A stretch of DNA of 25,390 nucleotides from Candidatus Poribacteria bacterium (GTDB lineage: Bacteria; Abyssobacteria; SURF-5), in assembly GCA_016215705.1 (NCBI GenBank), contig JACRIR010000017.1, positions 1 through 25,390 of the forward strand. The letters are read 5' to 3'. A program made the position numbers and the translations under genes. Positions 8,029 to 14,549 of this stretch are shown here, piece after piece. Under the pieces are notes generated by a model. That model did not search any database. It was given only the letters and a program-made list of their open reading frames with translations, and was not told the origin of the DNA. The first letter of the stretch is position 1, and each line of letters begins with the position of its first letter.

Positions 8029-9186
8029 ATGAAACGTCTGATTGAAATAGCAGGACTCAGGAAAAGGCTGGTTGTGGGCCTGATGTCCGGGACCTCCGCG
8101 GACGGCATTGACGCCGCTCTCGTCGAGATCGAAGGAAACTACCTCGATACCCGCGTCAGGCTGCTCGCGTTCGAGACAATTTCTTATCCGACCGATACCG
8201 CGAATACAGTGCGTAACCTGCAGAATGGAACAACGCGAGACGTGTGCGAGATGAATTTCCGGCTCGGCGAGTTGTTTGCCGAGGCTGCGCTGAACGTCAT
8301 CCGGAAGGCGGGGCTTAAGCCCGCCGACGTTCATCTGATCGGTTCTCATGGACAGACTATCTATCACTTGCCCGATGTCGCGCCTCCGGGTCGCTCGACT
8401 TTGCAGATAGCCGAGCCGTGCGTTATCGCGGAGCGCACGGGCATAGCGACCGTGGCTGATTTCAGGGTGCGCGACGTGGCAGCGGGCGGATACGGTGCTC
8501 CTCTTATTCCTTATGTTGACTTCATTCTGTTTAGGCGCTCCGGCCGTGTTTGCGCGCTCCAGAACATCGGTGGAATCGCGAACGTGACCGTCGTGACGCC
8601 GTCGCTCGGTGGTGTGTTTGCCTTTGACACCGGTCCGGGGAACATTCTCATTGACGAATGTGTGCGCGCGATGACTTCGGGCGCGCAACAGTTCGACCGG
8701 GACGGGCGCCTCGCGCGGGCCGGAAAGGTTGACGATGAGATTCTCCATGAACTTCTCGAACATCCGTATCTAGGTGTTCCTCCGCCAAAAACGACCGGTC
8801 GCGAGCTCTTCGGCGCCGAGTTGGCGCGCAGACTTGTCTCTGCCGTTCCGCCCGACCATCGGATTGACATACTTGCGACGCTCACAGCGTTTACTGCCCA
8901 CTCGATAAAGATGAGCTATGACCGTTTTGTGTTTCCAAAAAGCACCGTTGACGAAGTCATCCTGAGCGGGGGTGGCGGCAATAATGTTTATCTGGTAGAA
9001 TTGCTGCGGACGCTTTTTGCGCCAATCCCCGTTCGTATATCCGACGAATTCGGGATTCTGTCAGACGCAAAGGAGGCAATAGGATTCGCCATTCTTGCGA
9101 ATGAGACTGTGAGTGGGAACCCGTCAAACGTGCCTGCGGCCACAGGCGCGTCGCATCCGGTGGTTCTGGGGAAGATTGTGCCATAG
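8029..9186 (+). CDS. anmK: Anhydro-N-acetylmuramic acid kinase
   Basis: A 385-residue cytoplasmic sugar kinase (E. coli AnmK has 369). It opens 1,6-anhydroMurNAc and phosphorylates it to MurNAc-6-phosphate, which normally goes to the MurQ etherase. Diagnostic motifs: GLMSGTSADGIDAALVEI near the N-terminus (phosphate loop), LIGSHGQTIYH, GGIANVTVV, AFDTGPGNILIDE and the C-terminal VILSGGGGNNVYL. The start at 8029 has no clear RBS, but it places the GLMSGTS motif at the usual distance from the N-terminus. The gene lies 154 bases after nagZ across an inverted-repeat element, so it may have its own transcript or be read through. Its presence implies a lytic transglycosylase producing anhydro ends; the SpoIID protein of this cluster fits. 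No murQ is in the window. Confidence 0.95.
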   Translation: MKRLIEIAGLRKRLVVGLMSGTSADGIDAALVEIEGNYLDTRVRLLAFETISYPTDTANTVRNLQNGTTRDVCEMNFRLGELFAEAALNVIRKAGLKPADVHLIGSHGQTIYHLPDVAPPGRSTLQIAEPCVIAERTGIATVADFRVRDVAAGGYGAPLIPYVDFILFRRSGRVCALQNIGGIANVTVVTPSLGGVFAFDTGPGNILIDECVRAMTSGAQQFDRDGRLARAGKVDDEILHELLEHPYLGVPPPKTTGRELFGAELARRLVSAVPPDHRIDILATLTAFTAHSIKMSYDRFVFPKSTVDEVILSGGGGNNVYLVELLRTLFAPIPVRISDEFGILSDAKEAIGFAILANETVSGNPSNVPAATGASHPVVLGKIVP

Positions 9187-9235
9187 GAAGGCGAAAGGGG
9201 AAAGCCCAACAGGAATGAGAAATGATGAGTGATGA

Positions 9236-11602
9236 ATGATGAATGAAAAGCTCAAATTGAACCACGCGAAACGCGGGACCTCCCCAAGCCATGACCTGCG
9301 ACTTTGCCGAGTCTTGAGCCGACGGCGACATATCGCCATCGCTTTGCTCCTCTCGTCTTGCACCTTTGTGTTTCTGTTCGTTGCGTGCACTCCACGGCCG
9401 CGGGCGATTCCGCCCGGGCCACGTGTGGAGCTTCCTCCGAAGGTTGCGCCGGAGCCGCAGGTGACGCCTCAGGCCGCGCTCGATTACGGCCAGTTTGTGT
9501 TGCGGCAGCTTCCATCGGATATCAGCCCGGATGCACTCAAGGGGAAACGAATCGTGATTGATCCCGGTCATGGCGGGTCGTTCGGCGGGGCGGTCGGTCC
9601 GAACAACCTTCGCGAGGCCGATGTCAATCTGGGTGTGGGTTTGTATTTGTGGGGAATGTTGACGAATGCGGGCGCTGAAACGTTTCTCACGCGTGTGGCC
9701 GATGCGAACGTCTATCAGGGAACCGACATCGACTTGAAGAAAGACCTGGCCGCGCGCGCGGAGTTTGCGCGTTCTCACAAGGCCGATTTGCTGGTATCAG
9801 TCCATCATAACGCCGACTCCATTTCCGGCAGAAAGAAGAATTCGCTGGAGACTTATTTCAGGATGAGTGATCCCGGGCCGTCATTCGACCTGGCAAGGTG
9901 TATAAACAGGCAACTGGCTCTGAGTCTCAAGCAGACGGACAACGTCATTCTGCCGGGCAATTTCCACGTGCTCAGGGAGAGTCCGGCGACGGCTGTCTTA
10001 GGCGAGCCTTCCTACATCTCGGATGCCGATAATGCCTTCAAGCTGGGGCTTGCGCCGGTGCAGCGAATCGAGGCGCAGGCATATTTCTTCGGCATTGCCG
10101 AATATTTTTCGAATGGAGTGCCGAGAATAGAAAGAATGGAGCCGACCGGGGTCATTCATAGTAGTCCTCGTCCTCTCTTGACTGCGAGGGTCAGTGATGA
10201 TCGCGGAACGCCGATTGATCCCGAAACCATAGACATGCTGATTGATGGCAAGCCTGCACAGGCGAGTTATGACGCGACCGCGTCGGTCATCAGCTATCTT
10301 CCGCCCGAGCGATTGAGCAACGGGAGGCACAGTATACGGCTTACCGCGAGGAATGTGAATGGCAACTCTACCCGCGCGGAGAAGAGCGAAATCGAGATTG
10401 CGATGCCGCCCGCGCGTATTTTTCTCGAGCCCAATTTCGAGATTGTGCGCGCCGGGTCCGCGAAACCGATTCGCTTGTCTGCCACCGTGTTCGATTACGA
10501 CTTCTTCCCTGTTGCCGACGGCATGCCCGTTGAATTCAAAGCCGTTGGCGCGGAGGTTTCCCCCTCTGTAGCATTTGCCGACAGAGGCGAAGCCATTGCG
10601 TTCCTTACACCCGCGGATAGCTGGAGCGGCGCCGATTCAGCCACCGGCCGAAAGACCCCGCGCGAGATAACGGCTTCGGCAAGCGCGGGAGGGGTAGCTC
10701 AAACGATCCGACTCGCAGTCAAGAAAGATGCTCCGGATATCTTTGTCGCAACTGTCGTTGACGCGAGAACCGACAAGCCTGTCGAAGCGGCGCTTGCAGA
10801 AATCGGAGGCCGTCCGGCCGGTTACACGGACCGCGCCGGCTACTTCGCCGTCAGGAGCGGCGAGGGTGAAAGTCTTGGCGTCAAGTTCTCACGCGCAGGC
10901 TACGAGGCACAGGAAATAGTGCCCTCGAATTCAGCGGAAATTGAGTTTGTGAAGCTGGAACCCGTTGCAGGCGGGATTTTGTTCGGGCAGAAATTCATGC
11001 TGGATCCGCAGTACGGCGGCCAGGAGAAAGGTTCGGTTGGCCCCGGCGGCCTTCGCGCGTCGGACCTCAGCCTGCTTGTGGCGAGGTATCTCGCGAGGCT
11101 TCTGCGCGCTGCGGGCGCAGAGGTCGTCTTGACCCGCGAATCGGATGAAACCCTGAGCGCGATCCGCCGTGTCGAGCTTGCCGAGAAGTTCGGCGCCCAG
11201 TGGTTCATATCAGTCGGTCACGGCAGTCAGAGCGGCGGGATTTCGCAAACGGCTGAGAGGCTGCAGGGCGAGCAGTCGGCACAAGGCGTTTGCGTCATGC
11301 ACTACTCCGCGAGCGAGCGAGGAAGGCATCTTTCGGACACGATTGCGAACGCCTTGAAAGAGGAGGGGATCGCCGAGAGCGTATCCGTTGGATCGTGCGC
11401 CGCCGTCGTGGTCACGCACACATCGGGCGTCGCTGTGATCGTTGGCGGACCCGACCCGTCCATCCTTGAGAACGAAGAGAAACTGCGGCATCCGCAGGCT
11501 GCTCGCAAAGAGGCGTATGCGATTTACCGAGGTGTTCTCCAAAGCTTCGACTCAAGTTCGCAGACCGCTCAGGAAATTGAGAGCGTAGAGGAGACGGAGT
11601 AG
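9236..11602 (+). CDS. N-acetylmuramoyl-L-alanine amidase lipoprotein with a second, degenerate Amidase_3 domain
   Basis: A 788-residue predicted periplasmic amidase cutting the MurNAc-peptide bond. It has a signal segment (RRRHIAIALLLSSCTFVFLFVACTP) with two candidate lipidation Cys residues, LSSC and FVAC. Amidase_3 domain 1 (about 9540-10110) has the zinc set: DPGHGG, Glu in LREADVN and His in SVHHNAD, plus Glu in GEPSYIS. Two beta-sandwich/Ig-like segments (10150-10720) and a carboxypeptidase-regulatory-like domain (10735-10950) follow. A second Amidase_3-like domain (10980-11540) has the matching positions altered: LDPQYGG, LRASDLS and ISVGHGSQ, so it should not bind zinc. The start is uncertain. 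The first ~26 codons lie in intergenic-style sequence (gatgagtgatgaatgatgaatg), and TTG at 9314 gives a cleaner signal peptide. No strong RBS is seen at either start. Confidence 0.88.
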   Translation: MMNEKLKLNHAKRGTSPSHDLRLCRVLSRRRHIAIALLLSSCTFVFLFVACTPRPRAIPPGPRVELPPKVAPEPQVTPQAALDYGQFVLRQLPSDISPDALKGKRIVIDPGHGGSFGGAVGPNNLREADVNLGVGLYLWGMLTNAGAETFLTRVADANVYQGTDIDLKKDLAARAEFARSHKADLLVSVHHNADSISGRKKNSLETYFRMSDPGPSFDLARCINRQLALSLKQTDNVILPGNFHVLRESPATAVLGEPSYISDADNAFKLGLAPVQRIEAQAYFFGIAEYFSNGVPRIERMEPTGVIHSSPRPLLTARVSDDRGTPIDPETIDMLIDGKPAQASYDATASVISYLPPERLSNGRHSIRLTARNVNGNSTRAEKSEIEIAMPPARIFLEPNFEIVRAGSAKPIRLSATVFDYDFFPVADGMPVEFKAVGAEVSPSVAFADRGEAIAFLTPADSWSGADSATGRKTPREITASASAGGVAQTIRLAVKKDAPDIFVATVVDARTDKPVEAALAEIGGRPAGYTDRAGYFAVRSGEGESLGVKFSRAGYEAQEIVPSNSAEIEFVKLEPVAGGILFGQKFMLDPQYGGQEKGSVGPGGLRASDLSLLVARYLARLLRAAGAEVVLTRESDETLSAIRRVELAEKFGAQWFISVGHGSQSGGISQTAERLQGEQSAQGVCVMHYSASERGRHLSDTIANALKEEGIAESVSVGSCAAVVVTHTSGVAVIVGGPDPSILENEEKLRHPQAARKEAYAIYRGVLQSFDSSSQTAQEIESVEETE

Positions 11603-11610
11603 AAGTCTAG

Positions 11611-11632
11611 TTGCGGCTGTGCCGCGCTGTGG
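11611..11632. repeat. GC hairpin between convergent genes, copy of a dispersed motif
   Basis: GCGGC-TGT-GCCGC (11613-11625) is a perfect 5-bp stem with a 3-base loop, followed by gctgtgg. The same 22-base phrase recurs in inverse orientation near 13997-14017 and 14190-14210. It sits between two convergent stops and might help end transcription, but it lacks a T-run. Confidence 0.55.
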
Positions 11633-11665
11633 ATTCCCGATTCTCTTTCGAGAAGAAACCAGAAA

Positions 11666-13180
11666 CTAAGAACTCCCAAATTGTTCCCTCAAGACCCGCT
11701 TGAGTATTTTCCCCGCCGGATTGCGGGGAAGTTCATCCACAAACTTCACTGACTTGGGAATCTTGTATTTGGCGAGCCTGCTCTTGCAGAAATCCTGTAT
11801 TTCATCGGCTGTCAGCGACTGGCCGGGAAGCGGGACAACGATTGCGCGCACGCTCTCGCCCCATCTCTCATCGGGCACGCCAATAACGCCGACTTCTCCC
11901 ACTTTCGGGTGTGCCATGATTACTTCCTCGACCTCGGCCGGATATACGTTCTCGCCGCCGGTGATGAGCATGTCCTTTTTCCGTTCGACGATGTAGAAGT
12001 AACCTTCATCATCGACTCTTGCGAGGTCGCCGGTATGGAACCAGCCGTTGGTGAAAGACCGCTCGGTCTGCTCCGGCAGGTTCCAATAGCCTTTCGTCAC
12101 GACCGGGCCTTGAAGCATGAGTTCGCCGACTTGTCCGGGCTGAGTGTCGTTACCCCTTTCATCCCAGACGCGAGCGTTGCAGTGAAACATCGGTTTGCCG
12201 CATGAGCCCACTTTGCGCTCGGCGTCCTCGGGGTCGAGCACGATGCCCGTTCCGCTGCTTTCGGTCATTCCGAAGCCCTGCCGGATCATCACGCCCCGAC
12301 CGAGGTAGGTGTGAAGAATCGGTAATGGGACCGGCGCCCCGCCGACAAAGATTGATTCAATAGAACTCAGGTCGTATTCTTTGAAGTTTGATACCTGCGA
12401 CATGAACAAGAGCATTGCCGGCACCAACAACGACGCGCGAATTTTCTCCCGTTCGATCAACTGGAGCGCATGCCCGGGGTCGAAGTAGCGCTGGAACACA
12501 ATCGTCTGGCCGCGGTAAATGGTTGGGAGCGCCTGCGAAGTGAGGCCGGCCACGTGGAACATCGGCACGGAAATGAGAACCGAACCGGGCACGTTGCCCG
12601 TATGATGGATGATATTCAGGGATGCGAACAGCGCATTTCCGTGAGTCAGAACGGCTCCCTTTGGTCTGCCTGTTGTGCCGGAGGTGTAGAGGATCACGAA
12701 GTCATCGTCGATGGCGGTGTGTGCAAGCTGTGGTTCTGAATCAGATGCGCGCGCAAGCAGCTTCTCATAATCATCGAGAGGCGAGGTTGCCGCGTCACCA
12801 ACGCAGAGATATCTCTCAACGCCGACGTTTTTTCGGAATCCGTCGCACAAATAGGAGAGTTCCGCCGCATACACAAGGATTCTCGCGCCGCTATCGTTCA
12901 AGATATATTCGAGCTCGGGCGGCGCTAGCCGATAATTCAGCGGAACAAGCGTTGCGCCGAGTTTGGCGAGCGCAAAGGTCAGTTCGACGTACTCATTTGA
13001 GTTGAACATCAGAGCAGAGACGCGGTCATGCTCTTTGATTCCCATGTCCGTGAGCGTGTGTGCAAGCCGGTTCACGCGCGCGTTCAATTCGGCGTACGAA
13101 AGCCTCTTGTCATCAACTATGACTGCGGTCGCATTGGGCTTCCGCGACGAATGTTTGTACAGCCATTCTCCCGCGTTCAT
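11666..13180 (-). CDS. AMP-forming acyl-CoA synthetase (long-chain fatty-acid CoA ligase-like)
   Basis: A 504-residue member of the ANL (acyl-CoA synthetase) superfamily, activating a carboxylic acid as acyl-AMP and transferring it to CoA. Motifs in order: the phosphate loop ILYTSGTTGRPKGAVLTHGN, GFGMTESSG (A5-type), GWFHTGDLARVDDEGYFYIV with the conserved Asp, the hinge ERKKDMLITGGENVYPAEVE, and the C-terminal Lys in NPAGKILKR. The chosen start is ATG 13180, 12 bases after a clear AAAGGAGG; TTG 13183 is also possible. An upstream-extended start at 13219 would place the RBS inside the coding sequence. The chain length or substrate cannot be told; this subfamily often takes medium or long fatty acids. 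It is convergent with the amidase gene and has no obvious functional link to it. Confidence 0.93.
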   Translation of the reverse strand: MNAGEWLYKHSSRKPNATAVIVDDKRLSYAELNARVNRLAHTLTDMGIKEHDRVSALMFNSNEYVELTFALAKLGATLVPLNYRLAPPELEYILNDSGARILVYAAELSYLCDGFRKNVGVERYLCVGDAATSPLDDYEKLLARASDSEPQLAHTAIDDDFVILYTSGTTGRPKGAVLTHGNALFASLNIIHHTGNVPGSVLISVPMFHVAGLTSQALPTIYRGQTIVFQRYFDPGHALQLIEREKIRASLLVPAMLLFMSQVSNFKEYDLSSIESIFVGGAPVPLPILHTYLGRGVMIRQGFGMTESSGTGIVLDPEDAERKVGSCGKPMFHCNARVWDERGNDTQPGQVGELMLQGPVVTKGYWNLPEQTERSFTNGWFHTGDLARVDDEGYFYIVERKKDMLITGGENVYPAEVEEVIMAHPKVGEVGVIGVPDERWGESVRAIVVPLPGQSLTADEIQDFCKSRLAKYKIPKSVKFVDELPRNPAGKILKRVLREQFGSS

Positions 13181-13305
13181 CAAGACAACGTTCCTCCTTT
13201 TCGAAAAGCCAATCGTCACCGAGAAGGCGCAAAGAGTGCAAAGCGAAACATTGGATCACGATCCTGACGGATCAGACGAATGAGAATCGGCTCTCTATTT
13301 ACAAC

Positions 13306-13373
13306 CTGCGGTTCAAAGCTGTGAGCCATAGTCCCTGAACTGCAAACTTTGACCTGTGACCTGTGAACCGCAG
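13306..13373. repeat. 10-bp perfect inverted repeat in quasi-repeat spacer
   Basis: CTGCGGTTCA (13306-13315) and TGAACCGCAG (13364-13373) are exact inverted copies 48 bases apart. The spacer contains tandem-like phrases (gacctgtgacctgtgaacc, cctgaactgcaaactttg). It lies just 3' of the tRNA-Sec gene on its transcribed strand. No T-run follows, so a terminator role is doubtful. Confidence 0.5.
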
Positions 13374-13387
13374 ACCGCAACAGCGGT

Positions 13388-13486
13388 TGGCGGGAAGGTG
13401 CAGGAATCGAACCTACCCGGGACTGCTCTCGCAGCCCCTAACCCGGATTTGAAGTCCGGCGCCCACACCAGCAGGCCTACCTTCCC
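13388..13486 (-). tRNA. selC: tRNA-Sec (anticodon UCA), CCA encoded
   Basis: Read on the minus strand this 99-base gene folds as a bacterial selenocysteine tRNA. The acceptor stem is 8 bp (GGGAAGGT with ACCTTCCC), followed by discriminator G and encoded CCA. The D arm has a 6-bp stem (GCCTGC/GTGGGC with two wobble pairs) and a 4-base TGGT loop. The anticodon arm is CCGGA-CTTCAAA-TCCGG with anticodon TCA. The long variable arm is GGGGCTGC-GAGA-GCAGTCCC. The T arm is GTAGG-TTCGATT-CCTGC. The anticodon loop and the extra-long acceptor and variable arms match E. coli selC closely in design. It implies that this organism recodes some UGA codons as Sec. No selA, selB or selD is in the window. Confidence 0.96.
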
Positions 13487-13600
13487 AAAAGAAGGGGAAA
13501 GGAACAAGACGAAAGACGAAAGGGGCATAAAGACTCAGATACTCCTCTTATCCCTTGGGTCTTTGGCCTCGTTCTTTCCATCCTTTGCTCATGCGGGTCA

Positions 13601-13629
13601 ATTATAGATGCCGCCGCAGTCGAAGTCAA
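13601..13629 (-). promoter_or_regulatory. Sigma70-type promoter for the tRNA-Sec gene
   Basis: On the minus strand TTGACT (13629-13624) is separated by exactly 17 bases from TATAAT (13606-13601): 5/6 and 6/6 matches to consensus. Transcription would start near 13594, about 108 bases ahead of the mature tRNA 5' end, leaving a leader to be trimmed. Confidence 0.8.
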
Positions 13630-13646
13630 CCGCGCGAAACGCGCGG
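13630..13646. repeat. Perfect mini-hairpin CCGCGCG-AAA-CGCGCGG
   Basis: A 7-bp stem with a 3-base loop. It is one of several tiny palindromes in this spacer; others are CCGCGC-AAG-GCGCGG at 13689-13703 and CCGCG-AAG-CGCGG at 13902-13914. It lies directly upstream of the tRNA-Sec -35 box. Confidence 0.65.
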
Positions 13647-13688
13647 GACAGGGGAGGGGAAAGGAACAAGACGAAAGACGAAAGGGAG

Positions 13689-13703
13689 CCGCGCAAGGCG
13701 CGG
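13689..13703. repeat. Perfect mini-hairpin CCGCGC-AAG-GCGCGG
   Basis: A 6-bp stem with loop AAG, same design as the hairpins at 13630 and 13902. It is followed by the ggtttctggtttctcg phrase. Confidence 0.6.
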
Positions 13704-13901
13704 GGTTTCTGGTTTCTCGTTTCTGGTTGAGAAAGAAAAGTTGGACTGAGAATAGCGCCAATCGCGAACCCGAGACGAATGAGACGAATTCCGGCAATAG
13801 GGTAACCGCGCAGGGGGCAGGGTGCCAGAGGGGAAAGGAGCAAGGTGAAAGGCGGAAGGGGGTAAAACAAAAGAAGAGGAGGGAACACGAATGACGCGAA
13901 T

Positions 13902-13914
13902 CCGCGAAGCGCGG
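13902..13914. repeat. Perfect mini-hairpin CCGCG-AAG-CGCGG
   Basis: A 5-bp stem with loop AAG inside the 'aatgacgcgaat' phrase. Same family as 13630 and 13689. Confidence 0.55.
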
Positions 13915-13996
13915 GGCGAATAAGAAGCTTTCCTTGCCGACGTCTTCAGGGGCCAGCGAGTCACAAGGAACAAAGAGAAGGAACTCTTCCTTTGAG

Positions 13997-14017
13997 CCAC
14001 AGCGGGGCAAAGCCGCA
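13997..14017. repeat. Dispersed GC-hairpin motif copy
   Basis: On the + strand this matches the reverse complement of the 11611-11632 motif at 19 of 22 positions (ccacagcg, then gccgca). Confidence 0.5.
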
Positions 14018-14189
14018 TCCAAACAAAAGAAAGAGCATTGGGAACCACGGATTCCACGGATTTGGGGAGAAGAAGAAAAGGAGAAGAAGAGTCATTCTTA
14101 TCCACGGATTGACACGGGTTAACACGGATTCGGGGAAAGAAGAAGAAAAGAAAATCACGACAAGAATTCATGATTCTGATATGGAGTAG

Positions 14190-14210
14190 CCTAGCGCGGC
14201 GGAGCCGCAA
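14190..14210. repeat. Dispersed GC-hairpin motif copy
   Basis: GCGGC-GGA-GCCGC (14196-14208) is a perfect 5-bp stem within the same phrase as 11611-11632 and 13997-14017, again in reverse orientation relative to the first copy. Confidence 0.5.
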
Positions 14211-14377
14211 CCAAAACCGAAGAAGAAAAAGAAACAGGGAATCCGCTGATTTGGCAGATTGTGCGGATTTTTGAAAAAGAAGAAGGGGAAAAGCATTCTC
14301 AGCCACAGATGCACCCGGATGGACACAGATTCCGCGAAAAGGAAAAAGAGGACATGCCCCGCTGATTTGGGCTGATT

Positions 14378-14524
14378 TTCGCCTGTCGCGATATCAAGGG
14401 TCGCATACAGGGTGGTAGTACCATGACGGAGGCAATCGTGGGTCACTCCCTCGACATAACCCAAGCCCAATGGCAACATCGGCTGTGTGCGTTCCAAGGC
14501 TTGGATCTGGCTCTTTCCGCCCAT
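14378..14524 (-). pseudogene. IS630-family transposase remnant
   Basis: On the minus strand about 45 codons ([19 protein letters not shown], then [20 protein letters not shown], then DIATG) match the well-conserved internal segment of IS630-type transposases, usually DEKSQIQALDRTQP followed by THDYxRHGTTTLFAALD. The Asp-Glu normally before KSQ is lost: the ORF reads GG there, and a one-base slip would restore W-A-E. The reading then runs into intergenic quasi-repeat sequence after the glycine. Catalytic residues and both ends of the element are missing. It lies 25 bases from the end of the toxin operon and suggests past insertion at this boundary. Confidence 0.8.
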
Positions 14525-14549
14525 CCTGTGCCGTATTCAGCAAAGAACG

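Larger units (their letters stand above)
13487..14377. repeat. Gene-free region of degenerate intergenic quasi-repeats
   Basis: About 0.9 kb with no supportable gene apart from the tRNA-Sec leader and promoter at its left end. It is strongly purine-biased on the + strand and assembled from recurring phrases. The 'ggggaaaggaacaagacgaa' phrase and variants occur near 13495, 13656 and 13830. A 'cacgaatgacgcgaatccgcg' type phrase lies near 13885 and 'tttctggtttctcgtttctgg' near 13705. 'ccacggattccacggattt' type phrases lie near 14046, 14101 and 14302, with related 'gctgattt' phrases near 14242 and 14361. Similar phrases appear in other gaps of the window (2239, 9187, 11650, 24557). ORFs here have low-complexity Ser/Phe/Lys/Arg translations and are not credible. 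Confidence 0.75.

Noticed and set aside
7861-8763. 300-residue ORF antisense to anmK
   Set aside because: It overlaps the well-supported AnmK frame, is His/Arg-rich in shadow style and has no recognised domain.
2-11602. Cell-wall hydrolases as the release system for the Tc toxin
   Set aside because: They are separated by several kilobases, an unrelated gene, a tRNA and a strand switch. They form a coherent recycling operon instead.
13306-13373. Intrinsic terminator for tRNA-Sec
   Set aside because: The inverted repeat has a 48-base loop and no following T-run on the tRNA strand.
13626-14306. 226-residue minus-strand ORF and overlapping ORFs in the spacer
   Set aside because: Translations are low-complexity Phe/Leu/Ser/Pro or Lys/Arg strings produced by purine-rich repeats, with no RBS or family resemblance.
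13487-14377. Possible CRISPR array in the repetitive spacer
   Set aside because: Repeats are unequal, diverged, irregularly spaced and lack uniform spacers; no cas genes are near.
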